Shown: piece after piece, positions 24,513-33,602 of the stretch
Position numbering within the stretch: position 1 is the first letter of the stretch
How the letters are laid out: each line of letters opens with the position of its first letter
Made by a program: the position numbers and the translations under genes
Notes under the pieces: model-generated
What the model saw: only the letters and a program-made list of their open reading frames with translations
The model's database searches: none
What the model was told of the DNA's origin: nothing
Assembly (NCBI GenBank): GCA_045604985.1
Contig: JAZUPD010000053.1
Location: 1 to 34,010 of the forward strand
Direction: 5' to 3'
Origin: SIG710 sp045604985
GTDB lineage: Bacteria; Bacillota; Clostridia; Oscillospirales; CAG-272
DNA length: 34,010 bases

Positions 24513-25055
24513 GTGAACGAAATAAGTGAGATTACAACCTACGAATACGTCGTTGCACAGAAAAACGAGGGAAAATGGAAGCTTAAAAGGCTGGGATTGA
24601 TCTTTCTTTATGCTGCTTTCGTCTTCGCTTGGTTCATTTTTGGTGCAGTATCTAATATGTGGCCTCTTCTTGCTCTTATTCCCGTCACCCTTTGGATGCT
24701 GATTTTCTTCACATGGCGCTATGTTAATGTTGAATATGAATATTCCATGTTCTCGGGCAACGTGATAATCTCCAATATCTACGGCGGCAGATCCAGAAAG
24801 AAGATAGTGGAATTTAAGATCAAGGACTGCTCCCTTATCGCCCCCGTTTCAAGCCATGCTTTAAAAGCCGAAGAATATGAACCCAAAAAAGTATATAACG
24901 CACTCTCCTCGGCAAGGGCAGAGGACGCATATTTTGCTCTTTTTGAAATAGATGGAAAGAAATGCATCGCATATTTTGAGGCAACGGAAAGATCTCTTAA
25001 AATATGCAAATATTATAATTCCTCCGCCACCGTTATGATCAAGGTAAATATCTGA
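24513..25055 (+). CDS. Two-TM membrane protein of unknown function (possibly DUF6106-like)
   Basis: A 180-residue protein with two closely spaced transmembrane segments (about residues 27-47 and 49-67) followed by a cytoplasmic-looking domain containing YVNVEYEYSMFSGNVIISNI and a conserved-looking YGGRSRKK turn. It faintly resembles the clostridial DUF6106 family, which is only a recollection of pattern. No ATG is available: the given start is GTG at 24513, but the only ribosome-like sequence (GAGG/AGGTGA, 24510-24516) overlaps that codon, so a later non-ATG codon such as ATA 24522-24524 is possible. Single gene with its own promoter. Confidence 0.7.
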   Translation: MNEISEITTYEYVVAQKNEGKWKLKRLGLIFLYAAFVFAWFIFGAVSNMWPLLALIPVTLWMLIFFTWRYVNVEYEYSMFSGNVIISNIYGGRSRKKIVEFKIKDCSLIAPVSSHALKAEEYEPKKVYNALSSARAEDAYFALFEIDGKKCIAYFEATERSLKICKYYNSSATVMIKVNI

Positions 25056-25203
25056 TCTCATAGAAACAGACGCAAATGCAGCGTTCTTTGATCTTAGAAA
25101 AACATTCCGTTGTTGTCTAGATATATTTTATTATACCGAAAATATAAATGAAGCTGTCAAAATTTTAAAAAACAAAAAAGTGATATAAATAAGGAGAAAC
25201 CAA

Positions 25204-25584
25204 ATGAAAATAGCACTTATTGCACATGATAAAAAGAAAAATGAAATAATAGAGATTACAAAAAAATATAAGGACGTTCTCTCGGAGCACGAGCTTTATG
25301 CAACGGGAACGACGGGAACTCTTATAATGGGAGAAACGGGGCTTTCCATTCATAGAATGAAAAGCGGACCGCTTGGCGGAGACCAGCAAATAGGCGCAAT
25401 GCTTGCCTGCGGAGATATCGACCTTATCATCTTTCTTCGAGACCCTCTTACTGCACAGCCCCACGAGCCGGATGTTTCGGCACTTTTGCGTCTCGGAGAC
25501 GTTCAGAGCATTCCTCTTGCTACTAATTCAAACAGCGCAACTATCATGCTTGAGGCGCTTAAAAATAAAATTTATTTTAACTGA
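25204..25584 (+). CDS. mgsA: Methylglyoxal synthase
   Basis: A 126-residue methylglyoxal synthase, which converts dihydroxyacetone phosphate to methylglyoxal and phosphate, a bypass of lower glycolysis that recovers phosphate. Conserved features: HDKKK near the N-terminus, ATGTTG phosphate-binding turn (residues 33-38), the catalytic base D60 in GPLGGDQQIG, and H87 and D90 in AQPHEPDV. AAGGAG precedes the ATG at good spacing. A terminator follows; no obvious functional partner is adjacent. Confidence 0.96.
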   Translation: MKIALIAHDKKKNEIIEITKKYKDVLSEHELYATGTTGTLIMGETGLSIHRMKSGPLGGDQQIGAMLACGDIDLIIFLRDPLTAQPHEPDVSALLRLGDVQSIPLATNSNSATIMLEALKNKIYFN

Positions 25585-25592
25585 GAAAGAAA

Positions 25593-25632
25593 AAAGCCGA
25601 TCCGCCTTTTGGTTGGAACGGCTTTATTTTTT
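25593..25632 (+). terminator. Terminator of mgsA
   Basis: AAAGCCG (25593-25599) pairs with CGGCTTT (25619-25625), with an inner TCC/GGA extension, followed by ATTTTTT. Confidence 0.88.
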
Positions 25633-25715
25633 GCAAAAAGAAATTTTTTCCGTCTTTTTCTGCTCTAAAAATTTCCGTAATGGCAGATAAAATCTTTATC
25701 GGTTTATAAGAACGA

Positions 25716-25740
25716 AAACTGCGCCGAGTTGGCGCAGTTT
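25716..25740 (-). terminator. Terminator after the lipoprotein gene
   Basis: AAACTGCGCC-GAGTT-GGCGCAGTTT, a perfect 10-bp stem, eight bases before the lipoprotein stop codon on the plus map and so just downstream of it on the minus strand, where TTCGTTCTTAT follows. Confidence 0.82.
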
Positions 25741-25747
25741 CTTATTT

Positions 25748-26362
25748 CTAATATGTAGGTGTGTCGAGTCGCCAGCCGTCTGCTGTCTTGCTGAATGATA
25801 GGATTAACATCAGCTTTTCGCCCTCAAGCTCGCTCTCTATCTCTATATTTACATATTCTCCTCTCGAGGGCTTCACTATTCTCATGGTATCATAATTGAA
25901 TGTTCTCTTTCCCTCGATAAGCGGTTCATAGTTAATGCTTTGAAAAAGCCAACCATCGCTCTCAAGATATCTGGCAACGGTAACGCCCGATATCTCGTCG
26001 GCGTAGCCGTCAAACACCATCATATAAACTGAAGACAGATATTCGGCCGTATAAACCTTTTCCGCCGCCTTTTTCATGTCCTCGATTGTTATATACTTGC
26101 TTTCGTGGCTTACATATTCATATTTTTGATATTGCGTTGCAAGTGTGAGATAAAGCTCGGCATTTTTCTCATCATCACGGCTGAAAACGGGCAGGCCCTC
26201 CCCGAAAAGAAATTCATTTATCTCTGCCGACGCTTCGATAAGGGATATAAATTCACCTTTTACATCATCAAGAAGCGGCGGCTTTCTTTCGCAGGAGGAA
26301 AAAATGAAAACAGAAGAAAAGATCGTTGAAACCGCAAGTAAAATATTTAAAAATTTTCTCAT
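25748..26362 (-). CDS. Predicted lipoprotein of unknown function
   Basis: A 204-residue protein with a signal peptide and lipobox: charged MRK start, hydrophobic core, and FIFSSC with Cys24 as the likely lipidated residue. The mature part is acidic, has no motif I recognise, and ends in FSKTADGWRLDTPTY, which resembles the end of small beta-rich lipoproteins. AAGGAGG lies upstream of ATG 26360-26362, deciding the start; the longer frame would overlap gyrA. It begins 25 bases after gyrA on the same strand, so it may be expressed as a tail of the gyrase operon. Confidence 0.78.
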   Translation of the reverse strand: MRKFLNILLAVSTIFSSVFIFSSCERKPPLLDDVKGEFISLIEASAEINEFLFGEGLPVFSRDDEKNAELYLTLATQYQKYEYVSHESKYITIEDMKKAAEKVYTAEYLSSVYMMVFDGYADEISGVTVARYLESDGWLFQSINYEPLIEGKRTFNYDTMRIVKPSRGEYVNIEIESELEGEKLMLILSFSKTADGWRLDTPTY

Positions 26363-26387
26363 TTTTTCCTCCTTTTTGACGAATTTC

Positions 26388-28943
26388 TTATTCTTCATCA
26401 TTATCTATTTCAATCCGGACCGTATTTTCGCCCATAAGCTCTTTCTCCGCACGAACCTCCTGCTCGATCTGTGCCTCCTCTTCTGCTATCTCTCTTTCGG
26501 GAGCGATACGAACTATATTGGAGATTATTGCGTCGTCATCAACATTCATGACCCTTACTCCTGCAGCAGTTCTTGAATAGGTATTGATAGAGGAAACTCC
26601 CGTTCTGATGATAGTTCCCTGATCTGTGATGACCATGACGTCGTCTTCCTCTCCAACTGCCGCAATTCCTGCGATAAGTCCTGTCTCCTCGGTGATATTA
26701 TGGCACATATATCCTGTGCCTCCACGGTTCTTCATGTTTCTGAAGTCGCTAAATTCCGTCCTCTTTCCCTTACCCTTTTCGGTAATGGTAAGCAGGGTCT
26801 TTCCTTCCTCAACTATGGCAACTCCCTTGATAAAATCACCTTCTCTGAGGCTCATACCTCTTACTCCTCTTGCAGGTCTTCCCATTGCTCTGACATTCTG
26901 CTCGCTGAATCTTACGGTATGTCCCTCGTGAGATGCGATAATAACGTCATTCTGACCGTTTGTATGGAGAACGGATACGAGCTCATCGCCCTCGTCAAGT
27001 CCGATTGCGATCTTTCCTCCCTTTCTCTGGTATTCAAAGTCGGTTAGAAGTGTCTTTTTAATAACTCCGTTCTTAGTAACCATGGTAAGAAATTCGCCAT
27101 CCACAAAGTCCTTGATTCCGATAACGGCCGTTATCTTCTCGTTCTCACGAAGTTCAATAATATTAACAACGTTCGTTCCCTTTGCGGTTCTTGATGTCTC
27201 GGGTATCCTATATCCCTTAACGGTATAAACTCTTCCCGTGTTTGTAAAGAGCATCAGATAGGAATGAGAGTTCATAACCGTCACCTTGTCGATGAAGTCA
27301 TCCTCTTTTGTGGTCATGCCTATCTTTCCTACACCGCCTCTGTTCTGAGCAGTATATTCCGAAACATGCTGACGCTTGATATATCCGCTGTTCGTCATGG
27401 TGATAACGCAGGTATGGCGCTCGATAAGGTCCTCAAGGTCTATCTCTTCCTCTGCTTCAACTATATCGGTAAGTCTTTCGTCGCCGAATTTGTCCTTTAT
27501 CTCATTCATCTCGCTCTTGATTATGTCCATAACTCTGTATTCATTTGCGAGAATGTTGCGAAGATCTGCTATCAGCTCGCGGAGCTTTTGAAGCTCGTCC
27601 TCTATCTTCTGTCTTTCAAGTCCTGTGAGACGACCGAGAGTCATTTCAACTATCGCTTGTGCCTGCTCATCCGAAAGACCGAATCTTGTGCCAAGTCTTT
27701 CCTTTGAATGGGGAATAGACTCAGAGGTCTTCATTATTTCAACGACCTCGTCAATATTGTCTGTTGCAATAATGTATCCCTCAAGGATATGTGCTCTCTT
27801 TTCTGCCTTGCGAAGCTCAAATGCTGTCCTTCTTGTGATAATCTGCTTCTGGTGCTTGATGTAAATATCGAGAATATCGGTAAGAGGGAGAATCTTAGGC
27901 TCTCCGTCAACCAGCGCAAGCATATTGATGGCGCAGGTATCCTGAAGCTGGGTATATTTATAGAGTTGATTCATGATGACCTGACCGTTGGCATCTCTGC
28001 GATATTCGATAACGATCCTCATACCGTCCTTGCCCGATTCATCGCGTACATCGGTAATGCCCTCGATCCGTTTATCCTTAACAAGCTGACCGATGCTCTT
28101 GCAAAGCTCGCTCTTGTTTACCTGATAGGGGATCTCGGTATAGATGATGCGGTTCTTTTCCGCCTCGATCTCTCCCTTTGCGCGGACCATAACTCGGCCC
28201 TTACCTGTTTTGTAAGCGTCGATTATGCCGCGAGTGCCGTAAATTGTTGCAGCTGTGGGAAAATCGGGGCCTTTTATATACTGCATCAGCTCCTCAACAG
28301 TACATTCGGGGTTGTCCATTCTGTATTCGGTCGCCTCTATTACCTCGCAGATATTATGAGGGGGAATATTTGTCGCCATACCGACCGCAATACCGATAGA
28401 GCCGTTCACAAGCAGGTTCGGGAACTTGCTGGGAAGAACGGTAGGCTCTTTTCTCTTATTATCGAAGTTTGGAGCAAAATCAACGACATCCTTTTCGATA
28501 TCTCTCATAAGATAATCGGCAATTTTGCTCATTCTTGCCTCTGTATAACGGTAAGCAGCTGCTCCGTCTCCATCCACTGAGCCAAAGTTACCCTGACCAT
28601 CAACCAGCTTATATCTCATTGAGAAATCTTGTGCAAAGCGTACCATCGTTCCGTAAACTGCTGCGTCACCGTGGGGATGGTAGCGGCCCAGTACGTTACC
28701 TACTGTGGTAGCCGACTTGCAATATGGTTTGTCATGTGTGAGGTTATCCTCGTACATTGCGTACATGATTCGCCTCTGTCCCGGCTTCATTCCGTCACGG
28801 GCATCAGGAAGCGCACGGCTTGTTATAACGCTCATCGAATACTCAATGAACGATTTTTTTACTTCTTTTTCGATGTCGATATCAATTATTTTTTGATCCT
28901 CGAAAATTATGTCCTGTTCTGTGTAATCGTTTTTCTTTGCCAC
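26388..28943 (-). CDS. gyrA: DNA gyrase subunit A
   Basis: An 851-residue GyrA, the DNA breakage and wrapping subunit of gyrase. The catalytic tyrosine is Y133 (AYRYTEAR). The C-terminal beta-pinwheel domain carries a GyrA box-like QNRGGVG, which supports gyrase over topoisomerase IV. At the quinolone-determining positions the sequence is HPHGDAAVYGT: Ala94 and Gly98 correspond to E. coli Ser83 and Asp87. The start codon is GTG (28941-28943), with AAAGG upstream. It follows gyrB after 34 bases. The C-terminal end is strongly acidic (EIDNDEE). Confidence 0.97.
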   Translation of the reverse strand: MAKKNDYTEQDIIFEDQKIIDIDIEKEVKKSFIEYSMSVITSRALPDARDGMKPGQRRIMYAMYEDNLTHDKPYCKSATTVGNVLGRYHPHGDAAVYGTMVRFAQDFSMRYKLVDGQGNFGSVDGDGAAAYRYTEARMSKIADYLMRDIEKDVVDFAPNFDNKRKEPTVLPSKFPNLLVNGSIGIAVGMATNIPPHNICEVIEATEYRMDNPECTVEELMQYIKGPDFPTAATIYGTRGIIDAYKTGKGRVMVRAKGEIEAEKNRIIYTEIPYQVNKSELCKSIGQLVKDKRIEGITDVRDESGKDGMRIVIEYRRDANGQVIMNQLYKYTQLQDTCAINMLALVDGEPKILPLTDILDIYIKHQKQIITRRTAFELRKAEKRAHILEGYIIATDNIDEVVEIMKTSESIPHSKERLGTRFGLSDEQAQAIVEMTLGRLTGLERQKIEDELQKLRELIADLRNILANEYRVMDIIKSEMNEIKDKFGDERLTDIVEAEEEIDLEDLIERHTCVITMTNSGYIKRQHVSEYTAQNRGGVGKIGMTTKEDDFIDKVTVMNSHSYLMLFTNTGRVYTVKGYRIPETSRTAKGTNVVNIIELRENEKITAVIGIKDFVDGEFLTMVTKNGVIKKTLLTDFEYQRKGGKIAIGLDEGDELVSVLHTNGQNDVIIASHEGHTVRFSEQNVRAMGRPARGVRGMSLREGDFIKGVAIVEEGKTLLTITEKGKGKRTEFSDFRNMKNRGGTGYMCHNITEETGLIAGIAAVGEEDDVMVITDQGTIIRTGVSSINTYSRTAAGVRVMNVDDDAIISNIVRIAPEREIAEEEAQIEQEVRAEKELMGENTVRIEIDNDEE

Positions 28944-28977
28944 TTTCTTTTTGCCTTTCTTTTATTTTAAAGGTGGA

Positions 28978-30900
28978 TTATATATCAAGATTTTCAGCGT
29001 ATTTAGCGTTTTCCTGAATGAATTCTCGTCTTGGCTCGACCTTATCTCCCATGAGGATAGAGAACATATTATCGCAGGCGATCGCATCCTCGAGAGTTGC
29101 TCGGAGAATCGTTCGTGTATTTGGATCCATCGTTGTTTCCCAAAGCTGATCGGGGTTCATCTCACCAAGACCCTTATATCTCTGGGTATCGACATTTCCG
29201 CCAAGCTCTTCCACGTATCTGTCTCTTTCCTCGTCGCTGAAGGCGTATCTAACCTGCTTACCCTTCCATACCTTATAAAGCGGGGGCTGTGCAAAATAAA
29301 TATGACCGTCCTCAATAAGCTGTCTCATATAGCGATAGAAGAATGTGAGAAGAAGTATTCTGATATGAGAACCGTCAACATCTGCATCCGCCATTATGAT
29401 TATCTTTCCATAACGAAGCTTTGAAATATCAAAATTTTCTCTGCCTATTCCGCATCCCAGAGCCTGAATTATAGGTGTCAGCGACTGATTTCCGTAAACG
29501 CTCGCCTCACGGCTCTTTTCAACGTTAAGAACCTTACCTCGGAGTGGCAAAATAGCCTGAAAACGGCTATCTCTTCCCTGCTTTGCGCTTCCTCCCGCAG
29601 AGTCTCCCTCCACGAGATAAAGCTCTGTAAGCTCTGCTTTTCTCTCCTGACAGTCGGAGAGCTTTCCGGGCATTGAGCCGCTTTCAAGAAATCCTTTTCT
29701 TCTTGTTTCCTCTCTTGCCCTTCTTGCCGCTTCTCTTGCTCTTGTGGCTTCTACCGCTTTCTCAATTATGTTCTTTCCCACAGCGGGATTTTCCTCAAGA
29801 AATTCCGCAAGCTTTGCCGATACCATGCTGTAAACGAATGGACGCATCTCGCTGTTACCCAGCTTACCCTTCGTCTGTCCTTCAAACTGTGCATCCGTGA
29901 GCTTTACGGAAATGATTGCGGTAAGTCCCTCGCGAACATCCTCTCCCGAAAGGTTCTTTTCGTTATCCTTCAATATCTTCTTTGCTCTGCCGTAGTCATT
30001 AAGCACCTTTGTGAGGGCAGTCTTGAATCCAATATCATGTGTACCGCCCTCGATGGTGTGAATGTTATTTGCAAAAGAGATAAGAGTTTCATAATATGAG
30101 GTAGTATATTGCATTGCAACCTCGGCAACGAAATTATCCTTTTCCGCCTTCATATAAATGACTTGCGGATGGATTGGATCGTCTGTTTTTTGTGCGTTGA
30201 GGTAGTCCACGAAGGAGATTATACCTCCCTCATACATAAGATCATCTTCTTTTACGGGGTCCTCTCTCTCGTCACGGAGAACTATATTCGTTCCTCCGTT
30301 AAGAAAAGCCTGCTCCCTGAGTCTGTTCAGCAATATATCATAGCTGAAAACGGTAGTTTCGGTAAATATCTCAGCATCGGGCTTGAATCGAACATAAAGA
30401 CCGTGGTCTTCAGTTTCTCCCTCGCATTTAAATGGTCTTGTTACCTTTCCCCGCTCAAAGCGTTCAGTATATCTCCTGCCGTCATAGCAGTTATCTACCT
30501 CTACCCATTCCGAAAGAGCGTTTACTACCGAAGCACCGACACCGTGGAGACCTCCTGAAAATTTATAACCGTCACCGCCGAATTTTCCTCCTGCGTGAAG
30601 TACGGTATATACCACCTCAAGGGTTGGTATACCCATTTTTGGGTGGATATTTGAAGGTATTCCTCTTCCATTATCACGGACAGAAACCGAATTATCCTTA
30701 TGAATAGTCACTTCTATGCGAGAGCAATGACCCGCAAGAGCCTCGTCGATTGAGTTATCCACTATCTCGTAAACAAGATGATGAAGACCTCTTTCCGAGG
30801 TTGAGCCGATATACATACCGGGTCTTTTTCTTACGGCTTCCAGACCTTCAAGTACTTGTATTTGGCTTTCGTCATAAACGTGATTTTCTTTGTTTTCCAT
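28978..30900 (-). CDS. gyrB: DNA gyrase subunit B
   Basis: A 640-residue GyrB, the ATPase subunit. It has the GHKL ATPase motifs (EIVDNSIDEALAGH, DNGRGIP, and GGLHGVGASVVNALS), the TOPRIM motif EGDSAGGSAKQGRD near residue 430, and the metal-binding DADVDGSHIR near 505. The size fits Firmicute GyrB without the insertion of E. coli. AAAGGAC precedes the ATG. It lies in the origin-proximal cluster with remB, recF and dnaN. Confidence 0.98.
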   Translation of the reverse strand: MENKENHVYDESQIQVLEGLEAVRKRPGMYIGSTSERGLHHLVYEIVDNSIDEALAGHCSRIEVTIHKDNSVSVRDNGRGIPSNIHPKMGIPTLEVVYTVLHAGGKFGGDGYKFSGGLHGVGASVVNALSEWVEVDNCYDGRRYTERFERGKVTRPFKCEGETEDHGLYVRFKPDAEIFTETTVFSYDILLNRLREQAFLNGGTNIVLRDEREDPVKEDDLMYEGGIISFVDYLNAQKTDDPIHPQVIYMKAEKDNFVAEVAMQYTTSYYETLISFANNIHTIEGGTHDIGFKTALTKVLNDYGRAKKILKDNEKNLSGEDVREGLTAIISVKLTDAQFEGQTKGKLGNSEMRPFVYSMVSAKLAEFLEENPAVGKNIIEKAVEATRAREAARRAREETRRKGFLESGSMPGKLSDCQERKAELTELYLVEGDSAGGSAKQGRDSRFQAILPLRGKVLNVEKSREASVYGNQSLTPIIQALGCGIGRENFDISKLRYGKIIIMADADVDGSHIRILLLTFFYRYMRQLIEDGHIYFAQPPLYKVWKGKQVRYAFSDEERDRYVEELGGNVDTQRYKGLGEMNPDQLWETTMDPNTRTILRATLEDAIACDNMFSILMGDKVEPRREFIQENAKYAENLDI

Positions 30901-31017
30901 TTGATTGTCCTTTCAGTTAGTTTTTATGTGAATGTTTTTATTTTTAATGGTTTTATAGATATATTGCGGGGTCGATTTCCCTTCTAATAATTCAAATTAA
31001 ATAACTTTATAAAAAAC

Positions 31018-31296
31018 TCACTCATAATAATTTTTCATCCTACCTAAGAGGGACGAGGATGATAGCTGGGAAAAGCAAATTTTAAACTTTCCTCTCTCGG
31101 CAAATCCGCTCTCATAGTCGGAATATATGATAAAAGATTTTGGAATTTCGTCACTTGCCGCCTCCAAAAATCCCTCTTTTTCGGCTTCAACAAGATACTT
31201 TCTCGTCTCCTTTGAAAGAGTTGCATTATCGGTATCAAAAATTCCTATTATATTTTTTTTTCTTATGTTTCTGTTATTTCCAACGTGAAGATACAT
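31018..31296 (-). CDS. remB: Extracellular matrix regulator RemB-like protein (DUF370)
   Basis: A 92-residue protein of the DUF370/RemB (YaaB) family, starting MYLHVGNNRNIRKKNIIGIF. In Bacillus its relatives occur between recF and gyrB, as here; the related RemA is a DNA-binding activator of matrix genes, while the role of RemB is less clear. ATG 31294-31296 is chosen because it matches the family start and has AGGGG upstream; the frame is open 12 codons further and would overlap recF. The gene starts 10 bases after the recF stop. Confidence 0.85.
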   Translation of the reverse strand: MYLHVGNNRNIRKKNIIGIFDTDNATLSKETRKYLVEAEKEGFLEAASDEIPKSFIIYSDYESGFAERGKFKICFSQLSSSSLLGRMKNYYE

Positions 31297-31306
31297 ATTT
31301 TTACCC

Positions 31307-32416
31307 CTAACTACTGTATTTTCCGTTTTCAACGTTTATAATTTTTGCACATCCGAAATCTATCCGCTCACAACTTGTAATTATGACCTGTCTGTCATTT
31401 ACCTTTGATAGCAGAAAGCTCCGTCTCGTGCTGTCAAGCTCGCTGAGTACGTCGTCAAGCAGAAGAACAGGTCTGTCTCCCGTCTCGGAATAGCAGATAT
31501 CTCCCTCCGCAAGCTTCATGGCAAGGGCAAGCGACCTTTGCTGACCCTGAGATCCGAAAATTCTTGCGCTTTTTCCGTTTATAAGTATCTCTATATCATC
31601 CTTGTGGATTCCCCAAAGTGTAGATCCTGCTGCAATTTCCCTCTCGATATTCTGAGTGAGAAGCTCAAAATATCTCTTTTTGGTATTTTCCGTGTCGACA
31701 TATTCCTCTGATCTCTGCTTTGAGGACCCCATATAATCAATCTGAACTTTTTCTTTCATTCCCGTCATTTCGGAAAAATATCTTTCAACCGCTTCGCCAA
31801 CGAGCGAAACATATTTTGCCCTGAATGAGGAGATGAGAGCAGCTTCATTTGCAAGCTGCTCTGACCAAAGCTCGATAGTACCGTCGAGTGTTCTTCTGTC
31901 CTCTTCTGCACTTTTCAAAAGTTTATTTCTATGCTCTAATATAGCGTTATATCTCTGAAGTGAACGCAGATATATTGGTCTGAACTGCGATATTGCAACG
32001 TCAAGATAATTTCGCCTCATGGAAGGTCCTTCTTTTATGAGCGATAGATGTTCAGGACAGAAAAGAACTGCCCTAAATGAGCCTATCATCTCACCAATTT
32101 TGTCGATTTTGAGACCGTTCAGCTCAATTCTTCTTCTGCCACCTTTTCTAACGTGCATCTTAAGTGTCTGAACGTCACTTCTCTTATCATTCTCAAATCC
32201 GATGGAAAATAGTGCCTCACTCTCGCCGAATTTTATAACGTCAGCTTCCTTAACTCCCCTGAAGCTCTTTCCCATGGCAAAGGTATATACCGCTTCAAGG
32301 AGATTTGTCTTGCCTTGAGCATTGTCTCCGATAAGGACGTTTACTCCCTCTGTCATGTCAACTCGGGCTTCTTCTATATTTCTGTAATTTTTTAGTTCTA
32401 TATATCTGCAGATCAT
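31307..32416 (-). CDS. recF: DNA replication and repair protein RecF
   Basis: A 369-residue SMC-like ATPase that loads RecA at gaps. Walker A is GDNAQGKT (residues 30-37), the ABC-type signature region reads GSQGQQRSLALAMKLAE, and Walker B is LLLDDVLSELD near residue 320. The length is typical. A GGGG-type ribosome site precedes the ATG. It lies 34 bases after dnaN; the small S4-domain gene often found between them in Firmicutes is absent. Confidence 0.97.
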   Translation of the reverse strand: MICRYIELKNYRNIEEARVDMTEGVNVLIGDNAQGKTNLLEAVYTFAMGKSFRGVKEADVIKFGESEALFSIGFENDKRSDVQTLKMHVRKGGRRRIELNGLKIDKIGEMIGSFRAVLFCPEHLSLIKEGPSMRRNYLDVAISQFRPIYLRSLQRYNAILEHRNKLLKSAEEDRRTLDGTIELWSEQLANEAALISSFRAKYVSLVGEAVERYFSEMTGMKEKVQIDYMGSSKQRSEEYVDTENTKKRYFELLTQNIEREIAAGSTLWGIHKDDIEILINGKSARIFGSQGQQRSLALAMKLAEGDICYSETGDRPVLLLDDVLSELDSTRRSFLLSKVNDRQVIITSCERIDFGCAKIINVENGKYSS

Positions 32417-32450
32417 AGAATAACCCCGCGATCGTTATGAAAAATTATTT

Positions 32451-33602
32451 TTAGTCCTTCATTCTGATGGGCTGGAGCATATAAAGCTCCTCTACTCCAT
32501 CTTCCTCTCCAATAGGCTCAACGTTCATTCCCGTGAGGGGAGATGAAATTGATAATCTTATCTTTTCGGTATCGCACGATCTTATCGTATCCATAAGATA
32601 TCTGTTATTGAAGGCTATGACCACGTCTTCACCCTCGTGTTCTATATTAACCTCGTCATAAGAACTTCCGTTGACGGAAATTGCACTTACCTCAATATAT
32701 TCACCGTTTATATTAAGCTTAACGTGAGAGCGAACGCTTGCGGCTATCTTTTCCTCTGTTATGAGAGAAGCTCTCTCAAGAGCACTCATAAGATCATCCT
32801 TATCTGCTTCGACCTTTATCTTGTGGTTTGTAAGTATAAGTCTTTCATAGTCAACATACTGTCCCTCGATAAGTCTTGAAAAGAATACGATATTTCCTAT
32901 TTCAAAAACTATATGCTTTCTCATAAGATAAACTCTTGTAATTGCCTCATCGTCGTCAGATAAGAGTTTATTTATCTCATTTACAGTCTTAACGGGAAGA
33001 ATAAACGAATAACTGATATATTCATCTGCCTCGTTTCCTCTCTTTATCTCCGCCATTCTCTTACAGGTGGCAAGCTTAAAACCGTCGCAAGCAACTATAA
33101 CTATATGGTCGTCCTCAACGTGAACGAAGCAGCCGTTAAGCACCTCTCTCTGGTCTGCAACACCCATTGCATAAGTTGTTTTTTGCAGCATAGTGCGTAT
33201 TGTTCGTTGTGATATATAAAACCCCATCTCACTCTTAAGAGAGGGTACAGCGGGAAAATCCTCGCCGTCAAGGGCTATCATGGTAATATTAGCTCTTCCG
33301 CTTGTGATGCTGGCTCTGAATTTATCGTTGACAGTGAGAGTGACCGTTTCGCTGTCCATAACGTGAAGAGCCTGATTGAATTTTTGTGCATTTATAACGT
33401 AATATCCTTCTTCGACGACATCTGCATCAATGGTGGTCCTCATTCCTCTTTCAAGGTCATACGTGGTGAGGATAACTGTTGACGGCTTCTTTGCCTCGAT
33501 GAGGATACCCTCGCTTGCGCTCATTGTTGAGCGGTTTACGGCAGTTGCCATAAGAGGAGCGATAGCATTCGTAACCTTTGTTCTGTTGAAAATTATTTTC
33601 AT
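32451..33602 (-). CDS. dnaN: DNA polymerase III sliding clamp (beta subunit)
   Basis: A 383-residue beta clamp, which tethers DNA polymerase III to DNA. It starts MKIIFNRTKVTNAIAPL and ends YMLQPIRMKD, matching the family's conserved C-terminal P-[IV]-R; the three-domain length is normal. GAAAGGAG lies about 10 bases upstream of the ATG. It is the first gene of the origin-proximal minus-strand cluster, next to the putative oriC region. Confidence 0.97.
   Translation of the reverse strand: MKIIFNRTKVTNAIAPLMATAVNRSTMSASEGILIEAKKPSTVILTTYDLERGMRTTIDADVVEEGYYVINAQKFNQALHVMDSETVTLTVNDKFRASITSGRANITMIALDGEDFPAVPSLKSEMGFYISQRTIRTMLQKTTYAMGVADQREVLNGCFVHVEDDHIVIVACDGFKLATCKRMAEIKRGNEADEYISYSFILPVKTVNEINKLLSDDDEAITRVYLMRKHIVFEIGNIVFFSRLIEGQYVDYERLILTNHKIKVEADKDDLMSALERASLITEEKIAASVRSHVKLNINGEYIEVSAISVNGSSYDEVNIEHEGEDVVIAFNNRYLMDTIRSCDTEKIRLSISSPLTGMNVEPIGEEDGVEELYMLQPIRMKD

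Noticed and set aside
25048..25188. Open stretch of 46 codons directly upstream of mgsA
   Set aside because: No start codon with a ribosome site and no family I recognise; similar stretches are expected by chance in AT-rich DNA.
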